A DNA stretch of 64,000 nucleotides, taken from the NCBI GenBank assembly GCA_034435635.1, contig DAOTWY010000062.1, positions 1-64,000 on the forward strand, given 5' to 3'. A program made the translations under genes and the position numbers. The notes beneath the pieces are model-generated. The model saw nothing but the letters and a program-made list of their open reading frames with translations, made no database searches and had not been told where the DNA came from. Of this stretch, positions 9,283-18,716 are shown one piece after another. Each line of letters begins with the position of its first letter. Positions within the stretch are counted from its first letter, which is position 1. The stretch is from DAOTWY01 sp003696565 (lineage in GTDB: Bacteria > Chloroflexota > Anaerolineae > Aggregatilineales > Phototrophicaceae).

Positions 9283-11661
9283 ATGTCTCAAGAAGAAAAA
9301 CGCAAACTAAAACATAAAGGGCAAACACTCGCTGAGTTTGCCCTCACCCTCCCCATCTTGCTGTTGTTGGTGTTTGGCGTGGTAGAGTTTGGGCGGTTAT
9401 TCCAGGCATGGGTAACCATCCAGAATGCTGCCCGCGAAGCTACCCGCTACACCACAACCGGGCAGTATGATGAGGAAAAATATATTTTAGAAGAGGACAT
9501 ACGAGACCCCAACACTGGGCAAGTGATTGATAAAGGTGGTCTTTTGCCCTGTTGGCAACAAGAAGACCCCGGAGACCCTCGAACGTCACGCGGGCAAATC
9601 TTTACAATCACGCCGAGTCTTGGCTCAGATGTCACCCCATATACCGTGCAGATTTATGCACATCCAGACCCATTAATACCTAGTCAATTACTCCACACCG
9701 GAGAAAGCCTATTTGCCACATGGTATGATGGAACAGATTGTGACCCAGGTGTGCCCGATCATTTAGAATGGCGTAAAGATATTTTACGCTTGGCATCCAT
9801 CTACGATGTCGCACGGCGCGGTGCAGCTGGCTTATCCTTAGAAGAATCACGCCAGACTGGCACACTAGAAGATATTCAAGAGATGTTGTTTGGGGTCTGG
9901 GATGAGCCGATGGCGCGCATTGACCAACCTGGCTACTTTAATGTGACGGTGTGCAGCAGCCGTGCCATGCTCGATGATTTCTCAACATCCTATGATCCAA
10001 CTATTCAATCACGCTTCAAAACTGTGGGGTCAGATGTAGAAATTCCATCCGGTTATCCCTATAGCTTTGAGCCGCCTTTCTGTATGTTAAATGAAGTTCG
10101 TCCGCCGGCTCGCCCAGGGCAACCCGATGAGACGCTGCGCAACGAAGGATTGCGCTGGATGGACCCAGGTGGACCTGGTGACCGTGTGACGGTATTTGTG
10201 ACATTTAACCACCCGTTGATTACGCCCTTGCCATTGGCAGATTATCTGACAATTACTGCACGGCGTTCCGGCGTGAACGAATCGTTCCGTGCCGCACGGG
10301 CGTTGAGTGCTGTGCAAGGTGCCCCGCCTGGGCAAGGTCAACCGGTTGATTTACCAACTATGCCAGCCACCAACACACCAATTCCAACTGATACGCCGAC
10401 AGAAACGCCATCATTATCCCCCACGCCATCCAATACCCCTACCCCAACAATTGGACCATTTTCTTGTGATGATCTTGAATTTGGTCAAATCAGTTTCTTT
10501 GGGCAGCGGGTATACTTTGAAATTATCAACAATAACGGCAAACCGTCTGAGTTACAGCGTGTCTATTTATCCTGGCGGACACCATCCGGGCACCCTGGGA
10601 TGTATTTGGCAGCACAAGCATTTAATGCTGAAATCTACTGGGATGGTAATCAACCCACAGCCCCATTTGATACTGCAACTGATTTAACCGGTGATGACCT
10701 TGATAGCTTTTTGAACGCTGATCGTACTGCACCAGGTTTTGGTTATCGGTCATATTGGGAGGCGTTGTATCTTAATGGCGGCACAAACATCGCTTATTCA
10801 GTAGATAACAACCCGACTGGCTTAACAGAATGGGACTTTGCAGGGTCTGTGTTCTATTTCTTAAACCCGGATACTGGAACGCAGTGTGAAGTACGCGCAC
10901 CAGTTCCTGACCCCAATAACCCAACCGAAACACCAACCGTTGATGTCTATGCATCTGCAACATTTACACCAGACTGTGCCTCTAGCCAAATTCGTATGGA
11001 ATTTGTCGCATTCCGCACATTTGGTGTCATTGAACTGCGAGTCATCAATAATCGCTATCGCCCGTCACCGTTCCTCGGCTTTGAACTAAATTGGCCCGAT
11101 CATAACCAGCTACCCAAGATCGGTGGACCGAACATCTTCAACTTAGCACAAATTCGTGTGGGCGGTAGTAGTGTTAATGATCCTGAGTCGGTAGCAGTCT
11201 GGACAGGTCCAGATTTCCAACCCTCTACAACACATAATGAAGGAACTTGGAACCCCAACTATGTCTTCCCACAACGCTCAATCACATCGGTATTCTTAGA
11301 TTTCGATGGTGTTCCAGGGCGGTTGGATCAAAGTATTGATTTCGGTTTATGGATGCTTTCTGGACGCTTTGACATCGGATGTTATGATCATGGTACTGGT
11401 GGCAGTGGACCTGGCAATATCGATAGTGGCAGTATTTTCTTAGATGCGCCTTCACCACCACCACCAACCAACACACCACGCCCAACCCGTACACCAGGTC
11501 CAACGTTGACTCCATCGCCAACGCGCCCGACCAATACACCATCTCGCACGCCAACACCGGGACCAACCAATACACCGCGTCCAACCAATACCGCCACGGA
11601 GGAAGTACTTATTCCACCCACAGCCGTACCAACAAGTTCAGGTACTGGCGGCGGACGCTAA
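9283..11661 (+). CDS. TadE-like surface protein with Thr/Pro-rich linkers
   Basis: A 792-residue protein. The TadE-type anchor GQTLAEFALTLPILLLLVFG lies at about residues 13-32, again with the conserved Glu. Two Thr/Pro-rich segments follow, at about residues 358-391 and at the C-terminus from about 724. Between them are two similar-looking beta-rich modules, each centred on a Cys (FSCDDLEFGQISFFGQRVYF and CASSQIRMEFVAFRTFGVIE), which resemble each other and suggest internal duplication. These parts should be extracytoplasmic, and the linkers should work as flexible, possibly glycosylated stalks. The gene follows the vWA gene by 32 bp with a GAGAGG ribosome site and is closed by a strong terminator, so it ends the operon. 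The precise function is unknown. Confidence 0.75.
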   Translation: MSQEEKRKLKHKGQTLAEFALTLPILLLLVFGVVEFGRLFQAWVTIQNAAREATRYTTTGQYDEEKYILEEDIRDPNTGQVIDKGGLLPCWQQEDPGDPRTSRGQIFTITPSLGSDVTPYTVQIYAHPDPLIPSQLLHTGESLFATWYDGTDCDPGVPDHLEWRKDILRLASIYDVARRGAAGLSLEESRQTGTLEDIQEMLFGVWDEPMARIDQPGYFNVTVCSSRAMLDDFSTSYDPTIQSRFKTVGSDVEIPSGYPYSFEPPFCMLNEVRPPARPGQPDETLRNEGLRWMDPGGPGDRVTVFVTFNHPLITPLPLADYLTITARRSGVNESFRAARALSAVQGAPPGQGQPVDLPTMPATNTPIPTDTPTETPSLSPTPSNTPTPTIGPFSCDDLEFGQISFFGQRVYFEIINNNGKPSELQRVYLSWRTPSGHPGMYLAAQAFNAEIYWDGNQPTAPFDTATDLTGDDLDSFLNADRTAPGFGYRSYWEALYLNGGTNIAYSVDNNPTGLTEWDFAGSVFYFLNPDTGTQCEVRAPVPDPNNPTETPTVDVYASATFTPDCASSQIRMEFVAFRTFGVIELRVINNRYRPSPFLGFELNWPDHNQLPKIGGPNIFNLAQIRVGGSSVNDPESVAVWTGPDFQPSTTHNEGTWNPNYVFPQRSITSVFLDFDGVPGRLDQSIDFGLWMLSGRFDIGCYDHGTGGSGPGNIDSGSIFLDAPSPPPPTNTPRPTRTPGPTLTPSPTRPTNTPSRTPTPGPTNTPRPTNTATEEVLIPPTAVPTSSGTGGGR
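10355..10456 (+). repeat. Low-complexity Thr/Pro-coding segment, internal
   Basis: Repeated ACN/CCN codons encode a Thr/Pro/Ser linker with TPT-type units between the TadE-anchored module and the first Cys-centred module. It is a protein-level repeat rather than a mobile DNA repeat. Confidence 0.8.
11452..11600 (+). repeat. Low-complexity Thr/Pro-coding segment, C-terminal
   Basis: Tandem imperfect units encode NTPRPTRTPGP-like repeats near the end of the TadE-like protein. The same kind of linker recurs in the protein at 42582-44171, and the style is common in Chloroflexota secreted proteins. Confidence 0.8.
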
Positions 11662-11673
11662 GCTAAGCCAAAG

Positions 11674-11703
11674 CAACCCCTATAACGGGGGTTGTTTTTT
11701 TTT
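11674..11703 (+). terminator. Rho-independent terminator of the TadE/TadG operon
   Basis: CAACCCC (11674-11680) pairs with GGGGTTG (11688-11694), and a run of nine T follows directly. It lies 13 bp after the stop of the third envelope gene. Confidence 0.92.
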
Positions 11704-11754
11704 ATGGCTCTTGCACAATCAAAGATGAACACGGTTAATTGAGCAAGGGACAAT

Positions 11755-14340
11755 ATGCAGATTATCACCACGCATGATAATGCGGATTTTGATGGAACAG
11801 CCGCCATGCTGGCAGCATATAAACTATATCCGCAAGCAACACCTGTTTTACCACGCCGTGTGGGGCGCAGTGTGCAGGAATTTATTGCACTCTATCGTAA
11901 TGCATTACCATTCGTTAATTGGGTAGATTTCCGCCCGCGTTCTGTTGAACGTGTTATTTTAGTTGATACTCAACGTATTCCAGATATTCGTAAAGTGCGC
12001 AGAAATGCTGAATACTTAATTTTTGATCATCACCCACGCCTAGAAGAAGCTAAAGACACAATAACATTCATCGGAGAACGTGTTGGCGCAGTGACAACGC
12101 TAATGGTAGAGCTAATCCGAGAACGTGGGGATATTTCCTTAGAGCCATTAGAAGCAACTTTAATGGCTCTTGGCATTTATTCTGATACCGGTGCATTCAC
12201 CTATGGCACAACCACCCATCGTGATCTTAACGCAGCAGCATGGTTATTAGAAAAAGGCGCAGCAGTAGATACAATCCGCCGCTTCCTTGCCCCCCCATTG
12301 GGAGACCGTCAGCGACAACTGTTAGATATGCTCATCAACGCACAACAAACTCGTATTATTCAAGGGCATAAAATTACAGTTGGGGCGGTGTATGTCGATC
12401 ATTATGTAGAGCATATTAACAGCGTGGCACATCGCCTGCGAGATATGTTGGAATCAACAGCGTTATTCCTGATTGTTGGGATGCCAGAGGGGAATAAGAC
12501 CAATATTCAGTTGGTTTGTCGCTCTAGCCATGACGCGATCAACGTTGGCGAAGTTGCGCGATACTTCGGCGGTGGGGGGCACAGCCGGGCAGCCGCTGCG
12601 AATATCAGTGACAGCACTGTAGAACAAGTCACAAATTCGCTATGGGATTGGTTAGAAACGCATATCCAACCGACGAAACGTGTCGCTGATTTAATGTCCT
12701 TAGGTGTTCAAACGGTCAATGCAGATGACAAACTTGGTGACATCATCCATAGCCTACGCCGCATCGGGCATGAAGGCTACCCTGTTTTAGATGGGGAGCG
12801 TGTGGTCGGTTTATTAACACGGCGAGACGCTGACCGTGCCCTGGAACATGGCTTGCGGGATTCAACTGTGCGAGAAGTCATGCTCAGCGGGCAAGTTAAG
12901 CTCACACCGGATGATCCTATCAGCAAATTGGAGCAGCTTATTGTAGAAAGCACTTGGGGACAAATTCCAGTGGTGGATGAGCAAGACCGGCTGATTGGCA
13001 TCGTCACGCGGACAGACCTCATCAAGCACTGGGTTGCTACCCATCCAGCAACTGCATCAACGTCTGAGGTACGAATTCAACCCGGGCAAATCACAGCTGT
13101 ATTAGGTCAAACACTTGCCAAACTTATCCAACAAGTAGCACAGTTTGCCCAAGAACGTCACCTCAATATTTATTTAGTGGGTGGTGTTGTAAGAGATTTA
13201 TTGCTCAACCGCCCAAATTATGATATTGATTTTGTTGTAGAGGGCGATGCTATCACCTTTGCAGAGGCAATTTGCGCCGAATTTGGCGGGGAAGTTAGTA
13301 GTTTTCGTCCGTTTGGCACAGCAAAGTGGAAATATCAAAACGGGCTACCTGGTCATATTGATTTCGCCTCATCCCGTAATGAGTTTTATGTGCATCCCAC
13401 TGCCTTACCATCAGTATATCGTAGCTCCATCAAGCTTGATCTGCATCGCCGTGATTTTACAATCAACACCCTAGCTATTCAACTTAGCCCAGCAAACGCT
13501 GCGCATCGCCTATTAGATTTCTATGGCGGATTGCATGATCTGGAGCGCGGAGTAATCCGCGTGTTACACAGCCTGAGCTTTATTGATGACCCAACACGCA
13601 TGTTACGAGCTGTCCGGTTTGAAAAGCGTTTAGGCTTCCAGATTGAACCACGCACCGCTGAACTTATTAAAAACGCCCTCCCCATGCTTGCGCGTATTAC
13701 CGGAGAGCGCGTCCGAAACGAAATCAAACACATATTGAAAGAAAATCAGCCCGAAAACGCCTTAACCAGCCTACAAGAACGTGGCATCTTAAAGGCAATT
13801 CACCCTGATTTACGCTTTGACGAAGAATCACGTCAAGATTTTGTGTTAGCGCGCCAAACAGAACTGTTTGGCAAAATTGAAAAAATGCGGCATCTTTATT
13901 GGCACCTGATTATGGCACGAATCCAGCCAGAGAAATTACAGGATTTAGGCGAGCGGCTACATTTTGGCAATACCATCATCAAATCATATATCAGCGCATC
14001 TAAATTGGTACATGAACCAGGAGTCTTAATTGACCCAAACGTGCCAATAAGTCAAATCACACGCCGCCTAGACGGTATTCGTGATGTCGCCCTGATGGCA
14101 GCGTGGATTATCTGCAAAGACTTGCGGCGTGAGCGTATCCAGCAATATATTGAAACATGGCGACACATCAGCCCCATTACAACCGGGCACACACTGAAAA
14201 GCAAAGGTTTGCCGCCTGGTCCGCGCTATCGCGCAATTTTAGAGCGGTTGAGAGATGCCCGCTTAGATGGAGAAATCCAAACCGATGAACAAGAAAACGC
14301 TTTATTGGAGCAATTAATTGCCAATGACTTCTCTGGATGA
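11755..14340 (+). CDS. DHH phosphoesterase - CBS pair - tRNA nucleotidyltransferase fusion
   Basis: An 861-residue fusion. Residues 1-300 form a DHH/DHHA1 phosphoesterase module (HDNADFDG at the start, DHHPR near 94, GGGGHSRAAA near 276). Two CBS domains follow at about 308-365 and 372-430 (VADLMSLG..., VREVMLSG...). From about 470 comes a class II nucleotidyltransferase head with GGVVRDLL and DYDIDFVV-type catalytic Asp residues, then RRDFTINTLAI and a neck region with RAVRFEKRLGF. The C-terminal part should add A (or CCA) to tRNA 3' ends; family members with this architecture include A-adding enzymes, and the specificity cannot be told here. The DHH part may degrade small RNA or nucleotides and the CBS pair may sense adenine nucleotides, which is inference. 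The start is an ATG with AGGGA upstream. Confidence 0.9.
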   Translation: MQIITTHDNADFDGTAAMLAAYKLYPQATPVLPRRVGRSVQEFIALYRNALPFVNWVDFRPRSVERVILVDTQRIPDIRKVRRNAEYLIFDHHPRLEEAKDTITFIGERVGAVTTLMVELIRERGDISLEPLEATLMALGIYSDTGAFTYGTTTHRDLNAAAWLLEKGAAVDTIRRFLAPPLGDRQRQLLDMLINAQQTRIIQGHKITVGAVYVDHYVEHINSVAHRLRDMLESTALFLIVGMPEGNKTNIQLVCRSSHDAINVGEVARYFGGGGHSRAAAANISDSTVEQVTNSLWDWLETHIQPTKRVADLMSLGVQTVNADDKLGDIIHSLRRIGHEGYPVLDGERVVGLLTRRDADRALEHGLRDSTVREVMLSGQVKLTPDDPISKLEQLIVESTWGQIPVVDEQDRLIGIVTRTDLIKHWVATHPATASTSEVRIQPGQITAVLGQTLAKLIQQVAQFAQERHLNIYLVGGVVRDLLLNRPNYDIDFVVEGDAITFAEAICAEFGGEVSSFRPFGTAKWKYQNGLPGHIDFASSRNEFYVHPTALPSVYRSSIKLDLHRRDFTINTLAIQLSPANAAHRLLDFYGGLHDLERGVIRVLHSLSFIDDPTRMLRAVRFEKRLGFQIEPRTAELIKNALPMLARITGERVRNEIKHILKENQPENALTSLQERGILKAIHPDLRFDEESRQDFVLARQTELFGKIEKMRHLYWHLIMARIQPEKLQDLGERLHFGNTIIKSYISASKLVHEPGVLIDPNVPISQITRRLDGIRDVALMAAWIICKDLRRERIQQYIETWRHISPITTGHTLKSKGLPPGPRYRAILERLRDARLDGEIQTDEQENALLEQLIANDFSG

Positions 14341-14872
14341 TCCTAGTCTGTTTCAATTGACATTAAACATTATCATGCGGCAAGCAACCGCCAATGATTT
14401 GCCCAAGCTAGAATGGTATGGTCAATACCGTCATTATCGCAAATTATTCCGCCGCACATATGAAGAACAACTTAAAGGCAGACGCTCGATGCTCCTCGCT
14501 GATCTGGATGGGTTCCCTGTCGGATATATTTTTATTCAATGGCTTGCCAACAACAAGCGAATTGCAGACGGTAAAACACGCGCTTATTTATATTCCTTTC
14601 GGGTGATGAATATTTTACAAGGGCGTGGGCTAGGCACACACATCATGCGACATACTGAAAGCCTGCTGATTCACCAGGGATATAGCTGGGCAATTATCGC
14701 CGTTGCCAAAGAAAATCATGGTGCGCTGCGCTTATATCAACGGCTGGGGTATCATATTTTTGCGGATGACCCCGGACAATGGAGTTATGAAGATCATAAG
14801 GGAATCCGAAGAAATGTGAACGAACCCTGTTGGATACTGGAAAAAAATTTAAAGCTGGGTTACGATATATAG
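14318..14872 (+). CDS. GNAT-family N-acetyltransferase
   Basis: A 184-residue protein if translation starts at the TTG at 14318, which has GGAG seven bases upstream and overlaps the end of the preceding gene; the ATG codons at 14324 and 14375 are alternatives, and the conserved domain begins at the latter (MRQATANDLPKLEW). The acetyl-CoA loop QGRGLGTHIMRHTE fits the Q/RxxGxG/A signature, and ENHGALRLYQRLGYHIF is the typical GNAT C-terminal block. It should transfer an acetyl group from acetyl-CoA; the substrate is unknown. The overlap suggests translational coupling to the tRNA-processing fusion, but a functional link is unproven. Confidence 0.85.
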   Translation: MPMTSLDDPSLFQLTLNIIMRQATANDLPKLEWYGQYRHYRKLFRRTYEEQLKGRRSMLLADLDGFPVGYIFIQWLANNKRIADGKTRAYLYSFRVMNILQGRGLGTHIMRHTESLLIHQGYSWAIIAVAKENHGALRLYQRLGYHIFADDPGQWSYEDHKGIRRNVNEPCWILEKNLKLGYDI

Positions 14873-14931
14873 GTTGTGCGCCTATGTATCTCATTGTGTA
14901 GCACATTTTATTTGTTAGTTTGGAGGTTTTT

Positions 14932-15267
14932 ATGGCAGTTAAACAAGATGTTGTGACAATCACCCGCTGGACTGGCGGTCAACACCCGTCCATCTCTGCC
15001 ATCAACCGTTTGATGAACAAAGAAGGTTTAACTCCTTACCTCTGGTCACACTCCCCTAATACCCGCCAAGCTGTTCGTTCACATGGCTATCACAAAGTAT
15101 TATATGTAGCAGAAGGCTCCGTAGAAGTCATTTTACCGGATAGCAACCAACGAGTTGTGTTACGCCGTGGTGATCGTCTTGATGTACCCGCTGGCGTACG
15201 CCATGGGTTACATGTTGGCAGCGGCGGCGCAAAGTGCATTGAGGCGGCTTTACGCCCAATCCGCTAA
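14932..15267 (+). CDS. Small cupin-domain protein
   Basis: A 111-residue single-cupin protein. The core HKVLYVAEGSVEVILPD, the turn RRGDRLDVPAGVRHGLHVG and a closing strand make up nearly the whole chain. His residues in YHKV and VRHGLH could ligate a metal. The ATG at 14932 was chosen because a GGAGG ribosome site precedes it by six bases; an ATG-like extension upstream lacks one. The N-terminus (TITRWTGGQHPSISAINRLM) is not typical of well-known cupins. The role is unknown: a small-molecule sensor or isomerase is possible. Confidence 0.8.
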   Translation: MAVKQDVVTITRWTGGQHPSISAINRLMNKEGLTPYLWSHSPNTRQAVRSHGYHKVLYVAEGSVEVILPDSNQRVVLRRGDRLDVPAGVRHGLHVGSGGAKCIEAALRPIR

Positions 15268-15293
15268 ACCAAATCATTCCATTGACTTCCCTG

Positions 15294-15315
15294 CCGGAGA
15301 CCCCCACGTCTCCGG
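15294..15315 (+). terminator. Hairpin after cupin gene
   Basis: CCGGAGAC and GTCTCCGG (15294-15301, 15308-15315) form an 8-bp stem with a six-base loop, 27 bp after the cupin stop. A loose TTATGCTTTT follows, so it is probably an intrinsic terminator. Confidence 0.6.
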
Positions 15316-15428
15316 TTATGCTTTTAAAAACACACACTTCCTAAACTAGTTGCGGAAGATTTATGATGATAATTACGTCTAAAAAATGATGGTATTAAAC
15401 GCATGCCAGTTTGAAAGTGAGTTAAACC

Positions 15429-17369
15429 GTGTTTGAAATTTTTCTTGCCGTTGTAGCTGGATTTGTCTCTTTTATTTCCCCATGTGTTCTGCCGCTTGTT
15501 CCGGCATATATCGGCTATATGGGGGGGAGGGTAACGCATACCGTCTCCGCCCAAGTCAACACAGGTGGCAGTGCAGCAATCAACAAAAACGCTGCACGCT
15601 TTAGCACTGCGATTCACAGCGTTGCTTTTGTGGTAGGGTTCACGCTGATCTTTGTCACACTTGGTATTGCCACTTCTGCCTTAATCGCCAATACTGCCGG
15701 TGTAGAAGGGATCATCGGGCGGGTCGGTGGTGTATTAGTTGTTTTCTTCGGGCTGCATTTTACAGGGTTAGTCCCTGCCGTATTCACCTGGATACGCCAA
15801 CATCCAGCACTGATTGAAACACCCCTCACATCGCTGGGACTAGCCATCACATTCAGCTTTATTATTTTGTGGGGGTTTATCGGCGCAAATGGTGACCTGA
15901 ACCTGACACGCTATCAATGGGGTATTGTTATCAACTTTATGGTATTTTTCGGCTTATGGCGGATGATTAAAGTGAGCTGGTTTTCTGCCCTGTTGATGGC
16001 AGGTAGTGCGTTGATGCCGTTACTGTTTTGGGGCAATGTGCCATTGGCAGATATTGAATTCCTATTATATGCGGTGTTTAGCGGCTTTCTACTGGTCTAC
16101 TATGCTAGCGGTATGAAAAATCATCGTCCGGTTTGGGTAGTGGCGGTTATTTTTAGCGTAGTGGCGGCGTATGGTCTCTTTGCATGGGTATCCAACACAA
16201 TAAGCCGTTTGGGTACGCCTGAGCTGTTTGACAGTTGGGCGTTAGCTCTTGGTGGGTTGCTCATTGCCTTGCTTTGGGGTGGTATGGTCGCGGCAGATGC
16301 GTTCTTTGCACCCAAAATGTTTTGGAGCAAGGTCATGGATAAGCTGGACTATCTCTTTTATGCAGATACACGCAAACAAATGGCTGCTGATGGCGACAAA
16401 GGGTTAAGCAGTAGTTTCATTTTAGGTGTTGTTTTTGCCGCCGGGTGGACCCCATGCCTAGGACCAATTTTAGGTGGTATGCTCTCTATGGCATCACAAG
16501 GGGATGTTCTCAACGCATCCGCCCAGATGACTGCCTACTCGCTCGGCTTGGGTATCCCGTTTATTTTAACCGCGTTGATGATGGATTCAGCTCAAGGATT
16601 ACTCCGCAAACTCAACCGACAAATGACAGCCATTAAACTATTCAGTGGCGCGCTGCTCATGTTCATTGGCTTGATCGTTGCTGGCGGCGAATTACAAGCC
16701 CTTAGCGCACGTTTTAATGCTCAATTTGGTGATATTTCCCTGCGAGTAGAAAACTGCACCATTGGCTTATTAAAAGCGGAAATCAAGCTCCATCAAGCAA
16801 GTGATTGCTACAGCGGGCGCGTTGATTTTGAAACACTGAAACAAGCAACGCTCGGCACAGACCAAACGAATACCGAACTCATTGCCCCCACGCAACAAGC
16901 CACCTTATCAACAGAAAACGCACCAGAAATCGGCATCGCCATCGGTAATATCGCACCCGATTTTACAACCACTACCCTCACCGGTGATACAGTGCATCTT
17001 TCAGATTATCGTGGGCAGGTTGTGGTACTCAATTTTTGGGCGACATGGTGCCCGCCATGTGTGGCAGAATTGCCCGGCTTTCAGCAGGTATATGATGAAT
17101 TAAATAACCAGGGCGTTGTTGTGCTGGCGATCAATGCAGACAGTGAAAGCGTGAATCAAATTGAGACTTTCATTAATCAAACCCTAGAGACACCTCTCAC
17201 ATTCCCAGTGCTTTTAGACAACGATTTGACGGTAAATCGTTTATTCAATATCTTTGGTTTGCCCACAACAATCGTTATCAATCAATCTGGCGAAATTGTT
17301 TTTAGTCAAACCGGCATCATCACAGAAAGACAACTCCGTACATTAATCAACCAGCAATTGTATTCATGA
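15429..17369 (+). CDS. CcdA-like thiol transporter fused to TlpA-type thioredoxin
   Basis: A 646-residue membrane protein starting at GTG. The first CcdA cysteine is in SPCVLPLVPAYIGYMGG near residue 19 and the second in WTPCLGPILGG near 342. The two are separated by far more than usual because about six additional hydrophobic helices lie between residues ~125 and ~310. From about 510 the chain is a TlpA/ResA-type thioredoxin with NFWATWCPPCVAELPG and a cis-Pro loop GLPTT. CcdA/DsbD proteins carry electrons from cytoplasmic thioredoxin across the membrane; here the acceptor is fused on the outside. A linker with two Cys residues (~440-465) lies between. It is translationally coupled to the next TlpA gene by an ATGA overlap. 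A role in cytochrome c maturation or oxidative folding is inferred. Confidence 0.88.
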   Translation: MFEIFLAVVAGFVSFISPCVLPLVPAYIGYMGGRVTHTVSAQVNTGGSAAINKNAARFSTAIHSVAFVVGFTLIFVTLGIATSALIANTAGVEGIIGRVGGVLVVFFGLHFTGLVPAVFTWIRQHPALIETPLTSLGLAITFSFIILWGFIGANGDLNLTRYQWGIVINFMVFFGLWRMIKVSWFSALLMAGSALMPLLFWGNVPLADIEFLLYAVFSGFLLVYYASGMKNHRPVWVVAVIFSVVAAYGLFAWVSNTISRLGTPELFDSWALALGGLLIALLWGGMVAADAFFAPKMFWSKVMDKLDYLFYADTRKQMAADGDKGLSSSFILGVVFAAGWTPCLGPILGGMLSMASQGDVLNASAQMTAYSLGLGIPFILTALMMDSAQGLLRKLNRQMTAIKLFSGALLMFIGLIVAGGELQALSARFNAQFGDISLRVENCTIGLLKAEIKLHQASDCYSGRVDFETLKQATLGTDQTNTELIAPTQQATLSTENAPEIGIAIGNIAPDFTTTTLTGDTVHLSDYRGQVVVLNFWATWCPPCVAELPGFQQVYDELNNQGVVVLAINADSESVNQIETFINQTLETPLTFPVLLDNDLTVNRLFNIFGLPTTIVINQSGEIVFSQTGIITERQLRTLINQQLYS

Positions 17370-17902
17370 TGAAGCGCGCATTATTGACCCTTGCATCACT
17401 TGTTTGCTTTGGTATTGGTAGCAGCATCTTTATAGCGGTTGGCTTGCCACAACGTGCTGATTATACGGCGTTTGAATTACCAGGAGAAACACGTACGGTC
17501 GCGCCGGAAATTGGGCGGCTTGCCCCACCATTTGAAGCCAATACACTCACTGGGGAAAGGCTCAGTTTATGGGCACTACGTGGACAAACCGTTATACTCA
17601 ACTTTTGGGCAACATGGTGCACGCCATGCCGCGTTGAAATGCCGGATTTACAACAAATTCATGGCGGAGATGTACGGGTTATCGCGGTGAACTTAGGCGA
17701 ATCGCCCGCACAAATTCAACCCTGGGTGGATGACCTAAACCTCACATTTGACATTGTGTTAGATGTAGATTCACAGATTGCCACAAGATACTGGTTCCGC
17801 GCCCCACCGTCTACTTATGTTATTGATCCACAAGGGGTGATCCGTGCCATTTTCTATGGTCCCGTAACGATCAATCAACTACAGGATGCTATCTCTTATT
17901 AG
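17366..17902 (+). CDS. TlpA/ResA-like thiol-disulfide oxidoreductase
   Basis: A 178-residue extracytoplasmic thioredoxin-like protein with an N-terminal signal anchor (residues ~4-28) and the active site NFWATWCTPCRVEMPDL near residue 83-99. The cis-Pro region PPSTYVIDPQG and a final strand complete the fold. It overlaps the CcdA-TlpA gene by four bases (ATGA), so the pair is likely translated together. It probably receives electrons from the CcdA core and reduces specific substrates such as apocytochrome c heme sites. The C-terminal domain of the preceding fusion is a paralogue with WCPPC instead of WCTPC, suggesting two different partners. Confidence 0.88.
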   Translation: MMKRALLTLASLVCFGIGSSIFIAVGLPQRADYTAFELPGETRTVAPEIGRLAPPFEANTLTGERLSLWALRGQTVILNFWATWCTPCRVEMPDLQQIHGGDVRVIAVNLGESPAQIQPWVDDLNLTFDIVLDVDSQIATRYWFRAPPSTYVIDPQGVIRAIFYGPVTINQLQDAISY

Positions 17903-17957
17903 CCTGTGTTAAAATGCCAAAAGTTCGCAATCCATATGAAACAATACAGAGGAATTT

Positions 17958-18698
17958 ATGGCGGAAGAAAAACAATCCTTTGCGATACGTGCCAATATCT
18001 GGACGCTAAAGCTCACCCGTAATTGGCTACGAATCGCACTGATTATCCTGACGATTTACGTATCGTTACCGTTTGCTGCCCCCACGCTCATGCGTCTAGG
18101 CGCAACAGGCATCGCACGTGTCATTTATACTGTGTATAGTCCGTTTTGTCATCAAATGGCGTTTCGTTCATTTTTTCTATATGGGGAACAGCCAGTTTAT
18201 CCGCGTGAAAATGTCCCCAATGCCGGTTGGGTTCCGTTTGAAAGCTATGCAGCCAAGTTAGACGCATTTGATGGTGTAGACCTCAATACATTTGATCTGC
18301 CATTAATCAGTGCGGCACGGTCTTTCCTCGGTAACGACGAAATGGGTTATAAAGTCGCGCTATGTGAAAGGGATATTTTTATCTATCTCGCCTTATTAAC
18401 AGGCGGGGTGATCTACGCTCAGCCCAAAGTCCGCCGACGGCTACGCCCAGTTCCATTGTGGTTATATGTCATCCTGGGCTTAGGTCCAATTGGGTTAGAC
18501 GGATTCAGCCAGATGTTAGGGTATCCGCCATTTAATCTATGGGAACCACGAGAAACACTACCATTTTTCCGTGTGTTGACTGGTGCAATTTTTGGATTGA
18601 TGACTGCCTGGCTAGGATTTCCCTATTTAGAAGAAACGATGCAGGATACCCGCCGTAAAATCGAAAAGAAACTGCGTCGTAAAGGCATTCCAGTTTAA
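17958..18698 (+). CDS. DUF2085-family membrane protein
   Basis: A 246-residue protein with about five membrane helices. It matches DUF2085 landmarks: VYSPFCHQMAFRSFF with the conserved CHQ, CERDIFIYLALLTGG, and GFSQMLGYPPFNLWEPRETLPFFRVLTGA. A GAGG site lies seven bases before the ATG. The family has no established biochemical function; the conserved Cys/His pair suggests metal or heme contact, which is inference. It follows two thiol-redox genes by 55 bp on the same strand, so a role in envelope redox or cofactor handling is possible. It ends 18 bp before a convergent lipoprotein gene. Confidence 0.75.
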   Translation: MAEEKQSFAIRANIWTLKLTRNWLRIALIILTIYVSLPFAAPTLMRLGATGIARVIYTVYSPFCHQMAFRSFFLYGEQPVYPRENVPNAGWVPFESYAAKLDAFDGVDLNTFDLPLISAARSFLGNDEMGYKVALCERDIFIYLALLTGGVIYAQPKVRRRLRPVPLWLYVILGLGPIGLDGFSQMLGYPPFNLWEPRETLPFFRVLTGAIFGLMTAWLGFPYLEETMQDTRRKIEKKLRRKGIPV

Positions 18699-18716
18699 TG
18701 ATCGCTGCTCGTTTTA

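Noticed and set aside
11452..11600. Direct DNA repeats as a CRISPR or mobile-element signal
   Set aside because: The repeats are in frame within a coding sequence, irregular, and explained by a Thr/Pro-rich protein linker.
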